A stretch of 64,000 bases of DNA from Trichosporon coremiiforme (GCA_039545355.1 BCJJ01000016.1:124001-188000); one strand, 5' to 3'; positions 30,792 through 44,243 are shown, counted from the first letter of the stretch. Numbers and translations: made by a program. The notes: generated from the letters alone by a model not told the origin.

Positions 30792-33700
30792 TATGCCGAG
30801 TCACCTGCACCGAGGGAGCCTGAAGCGTAGGGACTGAGGATTGGGGGAGGTGAAGGAGCAAGTGTTGTGATCGAAGGTGACAGCAGCGCACAGCGGGGCA
30901 GCGGCCGTCGTGTCCCGGTGGAGGTCAGGTCCCGCCGAACATTGAATGCACAGCACGCGACGCGGAAAGGCGAGCGACAGAGCCGCGGACAGGCGTGCAA
31001 TCAGGCACGCGCTGTGATCGAGGTCTGGACACGGGACCAAAGACGTGGGATAGGCGTGGATGTCGCGTGTCAGTCGATGTTGGGTGCCAGGGTCTGTGCC
31101 CTGCCAGGGCGTTCAGGGCGTTGTCTCAGTTTGTGTGAGACCAGGTTCTCGTGTTCTGCGGAGCAACGGTGCATCAGGCACGCTTGTGCAATAGCGTCCC
31201 AGGTACAGGCACGTTTCCAGGGACGCCCATTCTCCGCCAGCTAACCACATCGCGCATCGCTCGGAGCGTGCGTCCCATGCGTCCCAGCATCGCATCTGCA
31301 CCGGTTCCCCTTCTTCCATTCTACTCACCGAGCCACCGTTTCGGCTTGCACTGCTGTACCAGCGGTCCGCTCTATTACGGTAACATGCGAACACTGTTCA
31401 GTTGTTCGCACCCAGAATCCAAACGCCGGATCGCCGATCGTTCGATCCCTTCGATCTCCTCGATCGACGGAACGTCGGTCTGTGTGCCCTCGTGAACCCA
31501 TCGGTGACTACGCGACAACGGTCCGACCTCCGAAACTGCACCCACTTGATCACCGGACTTAGCGCTCCAAAGCTCCAAAGATCTAATGCGTGGCACGCTC
31601 TAGTGCTGCAGCGGATGCGCCGCGGAAGTCCCAGCGCGCAGCAATCAGCTGGTTTACAGCGGACGTACTTGGCTCCCGAAGAGCTGCATGCCAGCCCAAC
31701 ATCCAGATGACCCTCGCAGCGCAAGCTGGAGCGAGGGAGGAGGAGCAAGGTTTAACCTTTCGCGCACAACGACAGAGCCAGCGGCCGCTCCCAGCAGACG
31801 GAGTGACAGTGCGCCAGGCACGTGCTGATCTGCGATCGTTAGCGCTTTCATTCTGTCCGTTCTTTTGTTGCTCTGACACACAAGCACAAGCACGACAACG
31901 CACTCGAAGGGGCTAACATTGCCCCGCGCTAGCACGACATTAGAGCTGCGGTCCGGCGGCGCTACCGGCCCGGACATCGGCGGTGCTCCGAGGGGTCGCT
32001 CTGCTCCGGTGCTAGCATGCGGGATGGGGCAGTCTATCGAGAACTATCGAGAGCGATCGCGAGCTAGCATCCAATGCAGTGAAGCCAGAGGGGGAGGCGG
32101 GTCGAGACGGAGATTTGCGACTGGTAGCGCATGCACTAGCTTTAGAACCGGCATTCTGGCGACGTCCTAAGGGCGTATACGCGCATATACGCAGTACAAA
32201 GAGAAACCAGAAGACCTCTCCGGCCTGCCGTAAACCTGGCAGTCATGGTAAGCGCTACCGAGTGCGTAACTCCCGTACGGAGAAAGGTGGCACCGGGCGC
32301 CGGGGTTAGTCGCTTTAGTGTCATTGCTTATCGCACAAATGGCCGGTGGCGCGCGGGTGGCCGGAGCACATGTGCGATGCGCGAGCGAAAAGCGGAGCAG
32401 TTGGTCGCCAGCGTTCTCCGGCGTGAGTGTGGGACGTGCGATCGTTAGCGTGTGAGCTTGGGCATCTCCGAGCCAGGCATAGCACTCCCGGACAATGCCC
32501 GAGTCAGCTGTCACGCCGGAGGCGCCTCGACAACCTAAGAGTTTGGGGTTCCGGGGGTTTTCCGCTCGGCGTCCAGCACAGAATGGTTGGAGCAAGTCAG
32601 TCATCAGGCAACCCCATTTTAAGAAGAAACATTGGAGCGATCGCACATTCACAACCGGGACGGTTGATCGATACCGTGCGCTTGTCATGCCTGCCTGACC
32701 AGAACTATGGGGGCGACACCGTGTACGTGAGGTGCCCTTCGGATCGCCCCGGTGACCCGGTGACTGTCGCTTGCTCGTGTGTTGCGCATGTGTTGCGTGT
32801 TCGGGCCGTGATCCGCCTTGTCCGTGGAGTAACCCACTATTGAGCGATCTACGTCGAGAATAGCGTGGCGTGCGTGGCGTGTGCGTGGCGCGCGTGGCTG
32901 GAGTGCCCGGAGCGGGGTCCGGGACATGGGTCATTCACTGGGCCTGAGCAGCCCGAGCCTAGGGTCCCTTCCGAGCGCCCCGGGGCTCGAAACGACCGTC
33001 TCCACTCCACCTCCACGCTCACCACTTTGCATGCAGGATTAGAGCACCTGGCGTGCGCTCGCAGCACACAACGTATCCCTCTTCGGATGCTGCACACCTC
33101 ACCCTCGCTCTCGCTCGGGGCAGATCCCCCGCGGCAACTGGTGATCAATTGCAATTCAAGGCACTGCGATGTGCGCTCGGTGACTAGCCTCCACAGAAAC
33201 ACTTGCTGCAGCTGCTCCAGCACTGAACGTGCGCAAGACGCAAGCGACGCAGGGCAGGACAAGGTTGCATTGGAATCGGATGACGCACCGCTGGCACGAA
33301 CTTTGCACTGGAGTAAGGCCCTTGCGTATTCTTTGTGAGAACGCTCAGGCTGGTCGCCAGATGGGTGTCGTCACGAGGTTGGCTCTGGGCCGACGCTCTT
33401 CTCAGCGGTAAACGCAGAGGATGTGCGCAGAGGCTGCGATGGAATAACCTTGGATATCGGCGTCTGGAAGCAGGCCAACAGGATAGCATACTTGAGGTAG
33501 GTACGTAAAAAAGTTTCAAGAACATTTGACAGCGAGCATGGCCGCATTGCTTTTGGCACTGCAATGGAGCACTGACACTCTTAATGAGCGGTCTTACGTC
33601 ACCTCCCTGCCTGCTTGCCTGCAACCATGTATCCGGCGTCTCATCCTGGTAACTTCCAGGCGTCTTCCTCGCGACAATGCATAGTGATTGGGCGTGCGCG

Positions 33701-35725
33701 CCGCGGATTCGACCAGTGAGCCTCAAGCTTTGTCGCCGGGCCGGCAGAGGCGGAGCAGGCGGAGGAGGTATTGCAGGCGGCAGTCTAAGCGCCAGGGGCG
33801 AAGGGGAGAGGGATGCACTCGGGACGCCAATTGGTAAGGTTGTTGGACATTTGGATCATTACGTTTCTCAATGCGAGGTATGGTTCGTGGACGGGTTTGG
33901 CGAGGTACGGAGAAACGGACCGTCGCGTTCTGTCGCTTGCTCGCTAGTGCACTAGTGTTTGTTCGCGCGAGAGAAAAGGACGAATGGACGCCGGCAATCC
34001 AGTGATGCCGTAGAGCTGTTCACATCATGGGATGGCACTGAATGGTCTACTGTGACCGTGATTAGGGATTAGGGATCTGCTGTCACTCACTGAGGCGCTG
34101 GCCCGGGTTCTTTCCCTGCCCCCGCCAATCCGCCCTGGGATCCTTGGGATCCTTGCAAATCCGTGGCGCTTCCCCTTACGCAATGGACTACTGTCCTGGG
34201 TTGTGCTAACGAGTCCTGGGCTGGTCCGCGGCCAGTCCGGGTCGTCTCCCCGACGAGCTGTCGCTTTGGCGCCTACAGCCATCAACAGATAGGGTTGCGT
34301 CGTGCCTGACAATGTCCGACTCGCCATGTGCCTGGATGTTCCTACCTGCTACGGCTAACAGGCGACGCTCCTAAGCTCCTAAGCGCTCGCAACATCAGCA
34401 GGCACCATGCACGATGCACCGCTAGCGAGCCAGTTGGAGACATCCTTGACAGAATCAGGACGCTAAGGATACGTTTCCACTCGCGAGGGATGGAAGCCCC
34501 AATTCACCACCCTCGTCTGCCCTGTGCAAGGCATCCTGGACAAGTCGTGACGCGAACCCCCATTTGCCCCCAGGTCCCCACATCAACCCCCGCTTCTTGG
34601 GCCATGGACCACACTACCTCGCTCATGTACGGTAGGCGCTGCACGGCGCCGCAACCCATGATCACCGCGTATGTGCGTGCTTTTCCAAAACAGCGCGCAT
34701 TTGACCTCCAGTGCCCTGGGCAGCTCGGCCGCAGGAGCGTTGGGACCTGGGAATCCCAAATTTACGTCTTGGTTGCCGTTCTGCTCTGGTACCTTGCAGC
34801 GCCTGAAGTGTCTCTAGTTTCCTTCTGCTTCTGGCTCGAGGGCGGGAGAGCACGAGAGCTGCAGGAGCAGTATTGCAGGCAGGATGTCGCAAGGTACGGC
34901 AGTTCAGTGCCGGGTGTGGTACACCTGTGCTGAGATGTCTAGGGGTGTGTTTCTTGGTGCTCCTGCTCCTGCGCGGCTCTGGTCCTCACTCCTGGTCCAG
35001 TGCACGGAGCTCTCAGGCCTCCCCTCTGGTGACAGACCTAGCGATTTGGTTCTGGATATCACCGGGTCACGGTGCACCGGCCGGCCAGGCAAAGTTACAC
35101 AGAACGAGAGCGGAGCAACGACTTATAATTCAAAAGCAGTGCCGGATTTAGTCACCTGTGCATCAACTTGTTTCGTCCAGTGTACTATCAGTGCAACTCT
35201 AACAACTCTAGCCATCTAATCTGCACCGCCCTTCCCAACTTCTGACGTTGCCGTACCATCGCCCAACCGACCCGATCACAACATAGGCACATCGGCACAC
35301 ACGCAACACCCACGGCCCAGAACCACAGTCGGTACTCCTTGGGACGGGCAATCGCCAGTGACCGATCGACCACGATCGTTTCCGGTATATAGAGTCAGTC
35401 TTCGGATCGAGGATGGTGTCATCCCTCCCAGCAAACCTAGCAACACTCCCGAGACACGACCTCAAAGAACATCAAGAACATCAGCACTTCAGCAACTGAA
35501 ACTCCATCACCACTACCACTACCTGCAACACCTACCGCAACCGGACCCTTCACGATAACCGCCAAGGATCACAACCCACTGCTCGACTTTGCTCCCGAAG
35601 GTGATATACGATCAGCCGCCAGCACGAGCCTTCCAACCATATCGTCCTTAACGTCTGCCTACCGACCTCCTCTGACGGTCGCCGCCGTCTTTGATCCACT
35701 TCCATCGACGACCAACTTGGCCGCG
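30792..35725. other. Large gene-poor stretch (4.9 kb)
   Basis: No frame longer than about 255 codons occurs and none has a recognisable domain or a splice pattern like that of the neighbouring genes. Short motifs such as GCTAGC and TCGATCG recur between 31.4 and 32.1 kb. The last few hundred bases are a CA-rich leader of the Zn2Cys6 gene. It may be long promoter DNA, a non-coding RNA locus or relic sequence. Confidence 0.45.
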
Positions 35726-37148
35726 ATGCCTCCACTCACCACGCACTACTCTGAGGGGGGCCCCTCCGGCGCCGGTGGTCCGGGCCGCGGCGGTGGCCCG
35801 CATCGCGCCCCTCTCAAGCGTGGCGACGCCTGTCTGTACTGCCGCAAGCGCCGCATTCGATGCTCTGCGACCAAGCCTAGCTGCCACCACTGCTCCAAGC
35901 TCAAGCGCGAGTGCGTTTACGACACTTCAAAGCCCGTGAGCCGTGTCCGCCAGCTCGAGAACAAAGTCGCCGAGCTTGAGGAGAGCCTCCGCGCCGCACA
36001 CGCCACGATTCAGGCTCAGGCCCAGGCGCAAGCCGCAGCTGTCGGTGGAGCTCAGGTTGCTGGAGGCATGGCCATCATGCCTGACCCCCTCGGTGTGCCG
36101 CCGTCGACTTCGTATTCCACGGGCTCCAGCTCGCTCGACCATTCTACCGCGGCGGTCACTCCCGGCTCTCACATGCAACCCCTTGGCGGAGGCTCGCTGC
36201 AGTACACCCCCATGGGTGCTCACATCAGCCAGTTCCCTGCGCAGCACGTGCCCAGCCCGTCCCCTCACTTCGGCCACCCCAGTCCCACTCCGTCGCTGCA
36301 GCCGCGTCGCGACAACTCGTTCGAGCAATGGGACAACCTTGACCAGAGCTATGTGTCCCTGGACCCTGAGCGGCCAAGTTCGGGCACAACGTACGGCCAC
36401 GGCGGCCACGGGCACAGCGTTCCTCGCCCCGCTACGCAGGCGGGATACTTTACGCACCAGCACCAAGTGCATCAGCCGGCGACCATGCTGCAGACTCCTG
36501 GCGGAGCCGGTCTCCAACCGTCTGGCGCATCGGCAGTCCTGAGCCAGACCCAGGTTTTGCCGTCCAGCACCCCACCCCGAGCTCGGTCCGAAAGTGCCGT
36601 CCCTCAGGTGTCGACGGGTGAGGGATACGCGCCCAGGGTCATGCCCGTGCCTGAACTCGGACTCGCCGCCACGCCGAATCCCGCCGCCCAGCAGCATCAG
36701 CAACAGCGTGCACACCAGCAGCAAGCGCAGACTCCGACCTACGGGAGTGGCGCAGGCACTGGCGCGGCGCCGATGCAGTCGTTTTATGCATACCCCAACG
36801 AAGACCCCGAGAGCAACATCAGCTCGCGCGATTCGCCCAGCTCCACCCATTGGCACTCGACGCCGTCCTCGGTTCAACACCACCAGCACCGCACGCAGGG
36901 GAGCCGCCCGAGCGACCAGAGCCTGCACGGTACTACTAGCTGGTACGAGGCTCATCATCAGTCAAGGGGGGCTCGTGACCAGCTGTAAGTTACCATGTGC
37001 CCGCCGTCCGCCGCTTCCCGCTGCCAGATCCAAAGGGCTTACCGTGGTGGCGGCCGCGCGGCGCCTTGCTCGTGTTTGGCGAACGATGTGGCTGATTCTC
37101 TTTGGTCGTCTCCTACCTCTGTCGATGTCGAGCACATCCTCGGCGTAG
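35726..37148 (+). CDS. Zn(II)2Cys6 transcription factor
   Basis: Exon 1 is 35726-36984. The DNA-binding domain (Cys36 to about Cys63) reads C-x2-C-x6-C-x6-C-x2-C-x6-C within ACLYCRKRRIRCSATKPSC. A linker and a coiled coil (VRQLENKVAELEESLRAAHA, about 75-105) suggest a dimer binding CGG repeats. The rest is low-complexity Gln/His/Ser/Pro, as in activation regions; the fungal middle homology domain is absent. The 3' end is uncertain. Without splicing the frame stops at 36988 (420 residues). Using GTAAGT at 36985 and CAG at 37025-37027 adds 39 residues to a stop at 37148. A third frame, open to 37240, also looks protein-like. I mark the spliced form. The target pathway is unknown. Confidence 0.85.
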
Positions 37149-37240
37149 AGGGCGCCTTGTCCGAACTCGAGTCCCCGCGTTACTCGTTCTACACTCAGCG
37201 CGCCGAAGTCTTCGCGACCACTGCCGGTGTTACAGCTTAA

Positions 37241-40200
37241 GCTTTGTGATCCTGCTAGCCCCGCGCGCCCAGCCAACTCAAAATGATTACCCGATTCATC
37301 GCCCCGAAGGATCGTATCATACAATCTCGAAGAATCACATTGCCTGCCCTTGCTCGCAACCTCGACACGGATAATTGAAGTGTATACTACCAGCTCCGAT
37401 CTCGACCACCCTCCTCCCCTCAACCCCTATCGACGCGCATGGACTTTCCCAGGCGCCCGTCCCCAAGCCACTCGCTCCCGAAACTTGTTTCCGTTCTGTC
37501 CACCTCTCTCTTCTGGTTACCCTCGCATTCTGGCAATGGGAACGCCTGCAAGCGACTGCTGATTCGAGATCTGCCCGCTCTGCAGTGTCCCCGCTTGTAC
37601 TTTTTCAAAGTTCCCCTTGTCCCGTGACACCCCAGATCCCCAGGCCCCTCCCCCATCGAGGATCTCGATCCTCTTCCCTCGACCCGATACTGCATAAACC
37701 ATGCTCTGGGGATCGTTCGCTTGGCCCGCACTAGAGACTGTATCAACTAGATTTCCGCCGCCGGCGCCTCTTGGCCTGCAAGGACGATGATGTATCAATC
37801 TTGGCATTTCGAACCCCCTTGGACGCAAAGCCCGGCAGAGCGGTGCGGCCCTGTCTCGCCTGGTGCGATACACAAGGATGCTGGGAAAGCTGACGCGGTG
37901 CAGTTTCACTGACACTGTTAAACTGGGAAATCCTCGGAGTGGTGTCGGGCAGCGAGCGCTGGAGCGCTCCTCTTCGGGCTTGCTGGGTCCTGCTGGACCT
38001 GATGGGCTGGGACCTGGCCGTAGCGTCGGATTCGAGCGAGCAGGGTGTTGAGGGGGGTGACTGAAGGACTGGAGGGAATGAGGAGCAGAGCCAGTGCGGG
38101 CATCACGACTCGCCCGCGCAGCGACACAATTCTCCGTTTCTGGCTCTCTATCGGTGTTTCCCTTCTGCTCACGCTTCCAGGCTTCCAGACTCGGGCTCGT
38201 CCAGGGCCGCGCGCGTGCGGCCAACCTTCGCGTCTCAGCTGATGCGACCTGACGCAACCTTTCCTACAGGGCCGGGCCAGTGAATGTGGCGAGGCATCGA
38301 GGGGTTCACTCGTTTGCGATTATCACTGCATTCGCTTCTTTTCCGAGCTACGTTGCAGTCTCCGTTGGCCCCTGTGTTTAACGATGCGGCACAGCACCCG
38401 CCTGGCTGGAGCATTTCTCGGTTCTGCCCAAAGGACCGGTCTTTGGGACGGGGAATGTGGCACTTTTCCGCCGTGCGCATTGCTTCCGGCCCGGATGTCG
38501 CTTGCATCCGATGGCCGACCACTACCACGACCCGGAAGCTGGGCGGATCCCACGCAGATAAGCACCTTCACGCTTTCCGGGAGTGCTCGCAGCTGCATGC
38601 GATATAAAGGAGCGGCGGACCGCGTGGCGCCGCCTCATGCGTGGCGCCAAGCACCAGCGACGCGGTGTAAAAAGCGCACGAGCTAAGGAGCCATGGGGTC
38701 ACGGAGCAAGCGCGTCAGGAATGAATGACCGGATGCGTGGCCAAAATGAATCAATCCAGTGCCGTCTGTGGAATCAGTCTACCGGCTCTGCCGGGTCGGC
38801 AGCACCTGCAGCCGCATCGCTCAGTGCCTTCAGTTCCTTTGATGGTATCGGAGAGCAGGCGCGTTCGTGATACGACAGCAACCAAACCACCAAACTGATC
38901 CGGAGCGGACGTTACTAGGTTTAGGCTTGTCGAAGTACGGCCAGCGCCCGCAGACCACAAAGCATTCGCCGGATCCCCTGTATCTGCTTCGCAACTCCCT
39001 CGAATCCCCTGGGGGTGGCCGGGGCGGCGTCGGTAACCTCGCCGCTGCCGCCTTCCAACCCGCATCCCGGTACACCTCGTTTAGCAATGCTCGGTGGTGC
39101 GCGCAATGCACGCCATCGTGCGTTCCTCCGTGCGTTCCTCTGGCCGTTCCTCTGGGTTGCTCCTCTAGGCTCCACTGACAAGCGCATTGTGTGATATCCC
39201 GCCCTGGCGCCTGCCACTCCACGACGGGGACTCCACGACGGGGCAGCCGAAAACTCTCTGGGCCGTGGAGCGGCCGTCTGTGGTGTTCTGTGAGGTATTG
39301 CGGCCGGGCGGGCCGAGCGCCGACACCCCGCATCACAGGACAAGGCGTGGGAGCATACGCGGAGCAACGTCTACGAGCCCGCTTGGGCATGCTTCCTTTC
39401 CTTCGTAGACTTCGTAGCATATCCGTAACGTAGCTCTGATGCATCGGTGACATCTACGTCGGCCGCTTGACCGAACATGGGCTCGGATCCCCGCGGTGGT
39501 CTCCTCAATGTGCCCGCGGCGCGTCCGCTGGCTCAATGCGGCCCAGGAACTGCACCACAGCGGTGGAGACGCGATCGCCGCCGCGCTTATCGCCCGCGTC
39601 CTTTTTCACTTGATGCAATGGTGCATCGCATGCATGGCCATGTAATCAGCACACGCGGACTCGTGGTGAAGGCAGCGCCGCAATGTGCGGTGCATCGCGT
39701 GCAAGCCGGTGCACTTCGACCCGCAGTGTCTGCGACTGGTGATACGCTCGTGGCTGCTAGCTGCCAAGTGTCCGACTCAGACCACTTCAGTGAGCTCGGC
39801 CTGACAGCTGTAGCGACTAGCGATTCGCGGAATCTGGCACGGGAACCGAGGTTGTTCCCTATTGCACTAATGGTCCGCCGTCACTCGGCTGACTGATCTT
39901 ATGAATGTGATCGCTACCAAAATGTCCGCGCGAGCTCATAGTTCATTACCACACATGTCACTGCTCTTTGTCTAACTGCGTCGAGCACTGCGGATCAATG
40001 GATATAACTCCTCTAACCGGGCGCACTTCGACATCCTCGAAAGTATATCCTCAAAATTCACCAGACGCCTGCATACCGCCGAACCGGTCAGCAGACTTCG
40101 TGTACGTGCCACATATGCGCAAAACCCCTCGCAGCAGACCGAGGTGACTCTCCTACTCAATTGCAGGAAGGCGACTCGCCAGCTTGTGGCCCTAAGCAGC

Positions 40201-43200
40201 TCTGTCGGATTAGCCCGAGCCGCGCGAGCTACCGCCGGTTGAGATCTCGCAGAGAAGTCCAGGACCTCGAAACACATCTCACCCTGCGTTTTCCCTCGAC
40301 CCATCTTTCCCTCCAACCTGCCCTTCAATTTCTCCCTTTCTCGAAGCCCGGTGAGACATGCACCATGCGGTCCACAAGCAAACGTGTGTGCAGCGCCCGT
40401 ATCGTTGGGCATGGGCCGGTAACGAGAGCGGCCGCGACGTCTGACGCGCCGGGGAATGGCGGTGACTTTCAATGCACGGAAACGCCGTGGAAAAATCGCC
40501 GGACCACCGGACTACCGCTCGATAGCCGTGCGTCCTGTGTGCAAGCCATGCTGACGTTGAACTGTTCCGGGCGATCCGCACGAGGGAGTTAGACTGGCAT
40601 GGCACATTTGATGGTTGAGTCTGAGGTGCCGCCGAATGCCCAAGTGCACCGGGGCAGTGCTTCGACAACGCCGGAGCGGAGAAGTGCACTGCGGTAATGC
40701 GTACATCGATCGGCGAATACGCAAGTATCATCGCACACTTACTCACAAGCTGTCACCTCGTTCTTCGACGTCTTCCAGTCCGTAGTCCGGGATCCGCGGG
40801 AGTGGAGTGGACTCAGCGTCACTGACCAGGTAACAGGAAGCACGGCCCACCCAGGGCAGACAGACGGTTGGAGATGCCGACTGAGACGTGGCTAGGAATA
40901 TGAGTGGGCTCATTGCAAGCCCTACAGTATCGACAGTACGATCACACGGAGGCGGTCACCCTTGTGGTGTCAGAGAGCCGTCGCGGTTGGTAAGGTAGCG
41001 CTATGACCACAGAAGCGGTCCGAGCACACACGAGCCGTCTGACTCGTATAAATATTTAGACAAAGGAGCCGAGCTCGCCTGCAACTCTAGTACACGAGCA
41101 GTCGCTCCACCATGTGCTCTCGAACGCTCACCGCAGATCCACCACTTGACCCGCTGGCTCGAAGCTCACCCATTGTGCCACAAAGGAAGCCACTGCCTTG
41201 CTGAAGATAGGGCGGTATGCCGGAATCCCCATACCTTCTGCGGGATCTGCAGCCCGCGAAGATCATCCATGCATGCCTTGCCCTGCAGCCCCTTGCCCTG
41301 CTCCGAGACAGGATCGACGACCCGCCTCACGGCGCGATGTGCAGGGTGCTGTGCATGCAGAAGTGGGCGTCTCGGTATTCGGCGAGTGTCTGATGGTGGT
41401 GCTCGCAGGGCTCGTGAAGGGTTGGAGGACACGGGGACAAGGGGCCGGATATCTCTCGGATGTCCCGGAAGCTTGCCGCTCACAACGCCGGATTACGACT
41501 TCACTACGTTCACGAGCGGCTCGCGAGCACCCTGCGAACGCAATGTGCGGCTTCGAATTCATCAAGACAACTAAGCTCGCGGCTTGACTCATTCAGAGAA
41601 TCTTACAGATCGGAACGGCGCTCAGAGTTCAGGAATGTCCGCTCATCCGCACTGTGAACGCCACAAGTTCGAAGGTTCTGACGGCGGTGAATGTGCTAAT
41701 CCAGTGAGATGCGCAGCAGGCGAGGCGCTCCACACTGCTCCGCGCCGCGAGCAAGCACTCAGCGAAGCGCAGCAGGAACCCAGAATCAGCTCAGCGAAGA
41801 CGCGATCCGGCGGAAACTCTAATCACGGAATGCTGCTCAGTCATCATTCTCAGAACGCGATTAGAGTTCCGCCGGAACACACCTCTGCAGGTCTAGAGCA
41901 GAGGGAGCTGGGGCGTCGACGCGCACATCACGCGCCGCGTAGCGGACAAACAAGCACAAGCGCAAGCTGTGTCCGTGTTCCAGGGACGAGCAGGGACGAA
42001 CAGGTCCGAGCTTCGTGGCGTTGAACATTCAGGTCCGAGGTGATCCGAGCCAAGCCAGATCCTCTGCTCCTTGCGCGGTCGAGCGAGGGGCGTACCGCCT
42101 CCGAGCGACATGGCGAGCGCAGCATCCGGCACGGACAGTGTGCCTTCATACCAACCCCGCTCCGATCGATCGGGCCCCGCGCTTCGGATCGACCTCTCTC
42201 CGCTGTTCCTCCGAGCGACGTGACAGGATGAGAAGTCGTCTCCCAGCGTCATCGAGGATCTCACCTACTCGGAGAGCCAACAGGCTGTGCGTGCCCCGGC
42301 GTTGCCCACACGGCAGCAGCGCCTACCTCCGCCGTCTGCTCTCCGTTCATACTTGTCGAAGCTCGCTACCCGTCGCTTCAGCCAAGCTTACGCAGTCTGA
42401 CGTGAGCCGACAACGTCTTACGACACTGAACAAGGAAGGTTTGAAAAGATCTTGGCGCCGCGCTTCTCGCGCGGCCGGAGCGACGGTCCGAGAAACGCAC
42501 TGCCGACTGCAGGTACGCGAATCCAATTGCTGGTATAGCGATGCCCGACCGCGACGTCTCTGCACCGCCCGAAGTACATTGTGGATCTGGTCGCATGCAG
42601 GATCTCGCTCCTGCCGCTAACTAGCTCGAGCTGGAAAGTTTGGATCCTTAGCTCGTGGCAAGGCTAGCTCGTGTGGGAGGGGCGCCTGGAGCGATGACTG
42701 AGCTGACCAAGCTCGCAGATCCAGTCAGTTTCGGACGCGCGGGAGGCAGAGTTTCGTCGTCGTCGTGCGATGCGGAGGGTCAGGAAGTGAGTCCGGAATG
42801 GGGGAACCATGATGAAAGTCATACCAAGAGCGATGGCGATGATGTTAAAGTCACGATTCTTGTTCGTTGTTGCTGTCCACTGAGCTCCGGCTACCACCGA
42901 GTTCGACCGAGTCCCTTTCCCCATTGGAGGCGAAGCTCTGCTGGAGTAACCACTGACGGGCACCGACCGCAGGGCAGCTGGCCCCGACTTCCCCGAACCG
43001 TCTCTCTGCCTTCGTGCTGTTTGCATGACATTTTGGCGCAGTCGCAAAGCAGGCGGTTAAGTGCATATGAGAAGAGGCGTCCGTGTCTCGTGACTGACTT
43101 TCCTTCCCTGCGGTTGAGCTCCAATAACCCCGGCCCGCACTGCCGGCCACGAAGCACTTGCAAGGCTCAGCTCACCAGCTCTGCCATGCCATCCTATCTG

Positions 43201-43583
43201 TTTCAGTGGTGCGTGTTGAGATAGCCGTTGTTTTATAACAACGTCGCCGGAAACTTAGATCGGAGACTTCCAGTTTGCTGTGAGCAGTGTGTGGCGGCCC
43301 GGACAGCCGAGCACCCAGAGAGCTGCTCGCGGAGTGCACCGCCTCACTTAACTGGGACACAATCCTAGCGCTTCGCCGAAAACGCCTGTGATGACTGCCG
43401 CGGCTTGGTGGCGACTGGGTTTCGGGCGCGACCTAGTCAACGGGCGGTTACGGGTCGTCTATCGATGTGGGCTGAGATAAGGGTAGGTCGAAGACTAGGA
43501 GATGCGAGTCAAACAGAAATATCGAGAGTGAACGTTTTTGGTTTTGCACATGACAGAGGGATCGGTGGGCAGCGTGTGAGCGG
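37241..43583. other. Large gene-poor stretch (6.3 kb)
   Basis: No domain-bearing frame is seen. The longest minus-strand frame (37517-38257) is Arg/Pro/Ser-rich and looks like noise. TATA-like sites occur at 38604-38609 and 41047-41054, the latter 65 bp before an ATG at 41112 that opens only a frame of about 30 codons. An imperfect inverted repeat lies at 41806-41876. On the minus strand near 42850-42750 a short hydrophobic stretch (NIIAIALGMTFIMV) could be a remnant of a membrane protein. Confidence 0.4.
41806..41876. repeat. Imperfect inverted repeat, arms of 19 and 18 nt
   Basis: The left arm 41806-41824 (TCCGGCGGAAACTCTAATC) and right arm 41859-41876 are reverse complements except for one missing base in the right arm. 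The loop is 34 nt. The RNA could form a hairpin, or the pair could be the ends of a tiny relic element. Confidence 0.6.
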
Positions 43584-44118
43584 ATGGCCGAGCGAGGTGC
43601 CCCAACTGTCTCATCGTTCAGTTTCGACCCGTGTCTTCCTTCCTTCCTACTATCTTCCGTCATCAACCAACTCGCCAGCTCTGTCCTGGCTCGAGAAGGT
43701 TTTCAGTGAATGATTGACAGTTGACAACAGGCGTTATCGATCTCACCGACAACAATGATCAGCTGACCCCTGCCGAGAAAACGCGGGCACCGGCGACCAC
43801 GTTCCGCGCCATCGCGGCCATCGTGTGCAAACCGTTAAGGTTGAGCATTACACGCCAGCACGCATTCACCCACCGCTGACATGCAGCCTGCGAGTCTATG
43901 AACGCCGCTTTGAAATGTCAAAGCTCACACCTTCCTCGTATGCTTGTCAGATGGTCATTGCTCTTCCCCTGTGTCACCGAAGCGCGCGGCAATCTTGCCG
44001 TTGTTGTCGATGGCTGAGACAGAAAACCGACTTTGGGTCTGAGAACCGCGGCGCTCACCTCAACTGGCAGGAGGGCGCCACAGCGTGGTTGTCTGGATCA
44101 TACCTCGGCGAAACATGA
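43584..44118 (+). CDS. Tentative small spliced gene, function unknown
   Basis: Possible exons 43584-43698, 43731-43833 and 43887-44118 would give 149 residues. The second intron (43834-43886) has GTTAAG, CTGAC and ATGCAG in the spacing used by the real introns nearby, which is the main support. The first intron would be only 32 nt with a weak GTTTTC donor. The middle exon contains GVIDLTDNNDQLTPAEKTR, whose VIDLTD core resembles a SUMO-interacting motif. The last exon is Cys/Arg-rich. The stop lies 125 bp from the convergent phosphoesterase gene. I recognise no family and chance is quite possible. Confidence 0.25.
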
Positions 44119-44243
44119 CGGCTGTGTCGGCACCAAGCTATTATCCGAGATGCGGCAGAGCCTCATATCAGTGGATGGCGGCAGTGGTAGTGGATGAGTA
44201 GAATACATATGTGTCGTGTAGGTCATAAGTGTCCCGTTACAAT

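Noticed and set aside
37517..38257. 246-codon minus-strand frame downstream of the Zn2Cys6 gene
   Set aside because: It is Arg/Pro/Ser-rich without domain, and there is no splice pattern or promoter to support it.
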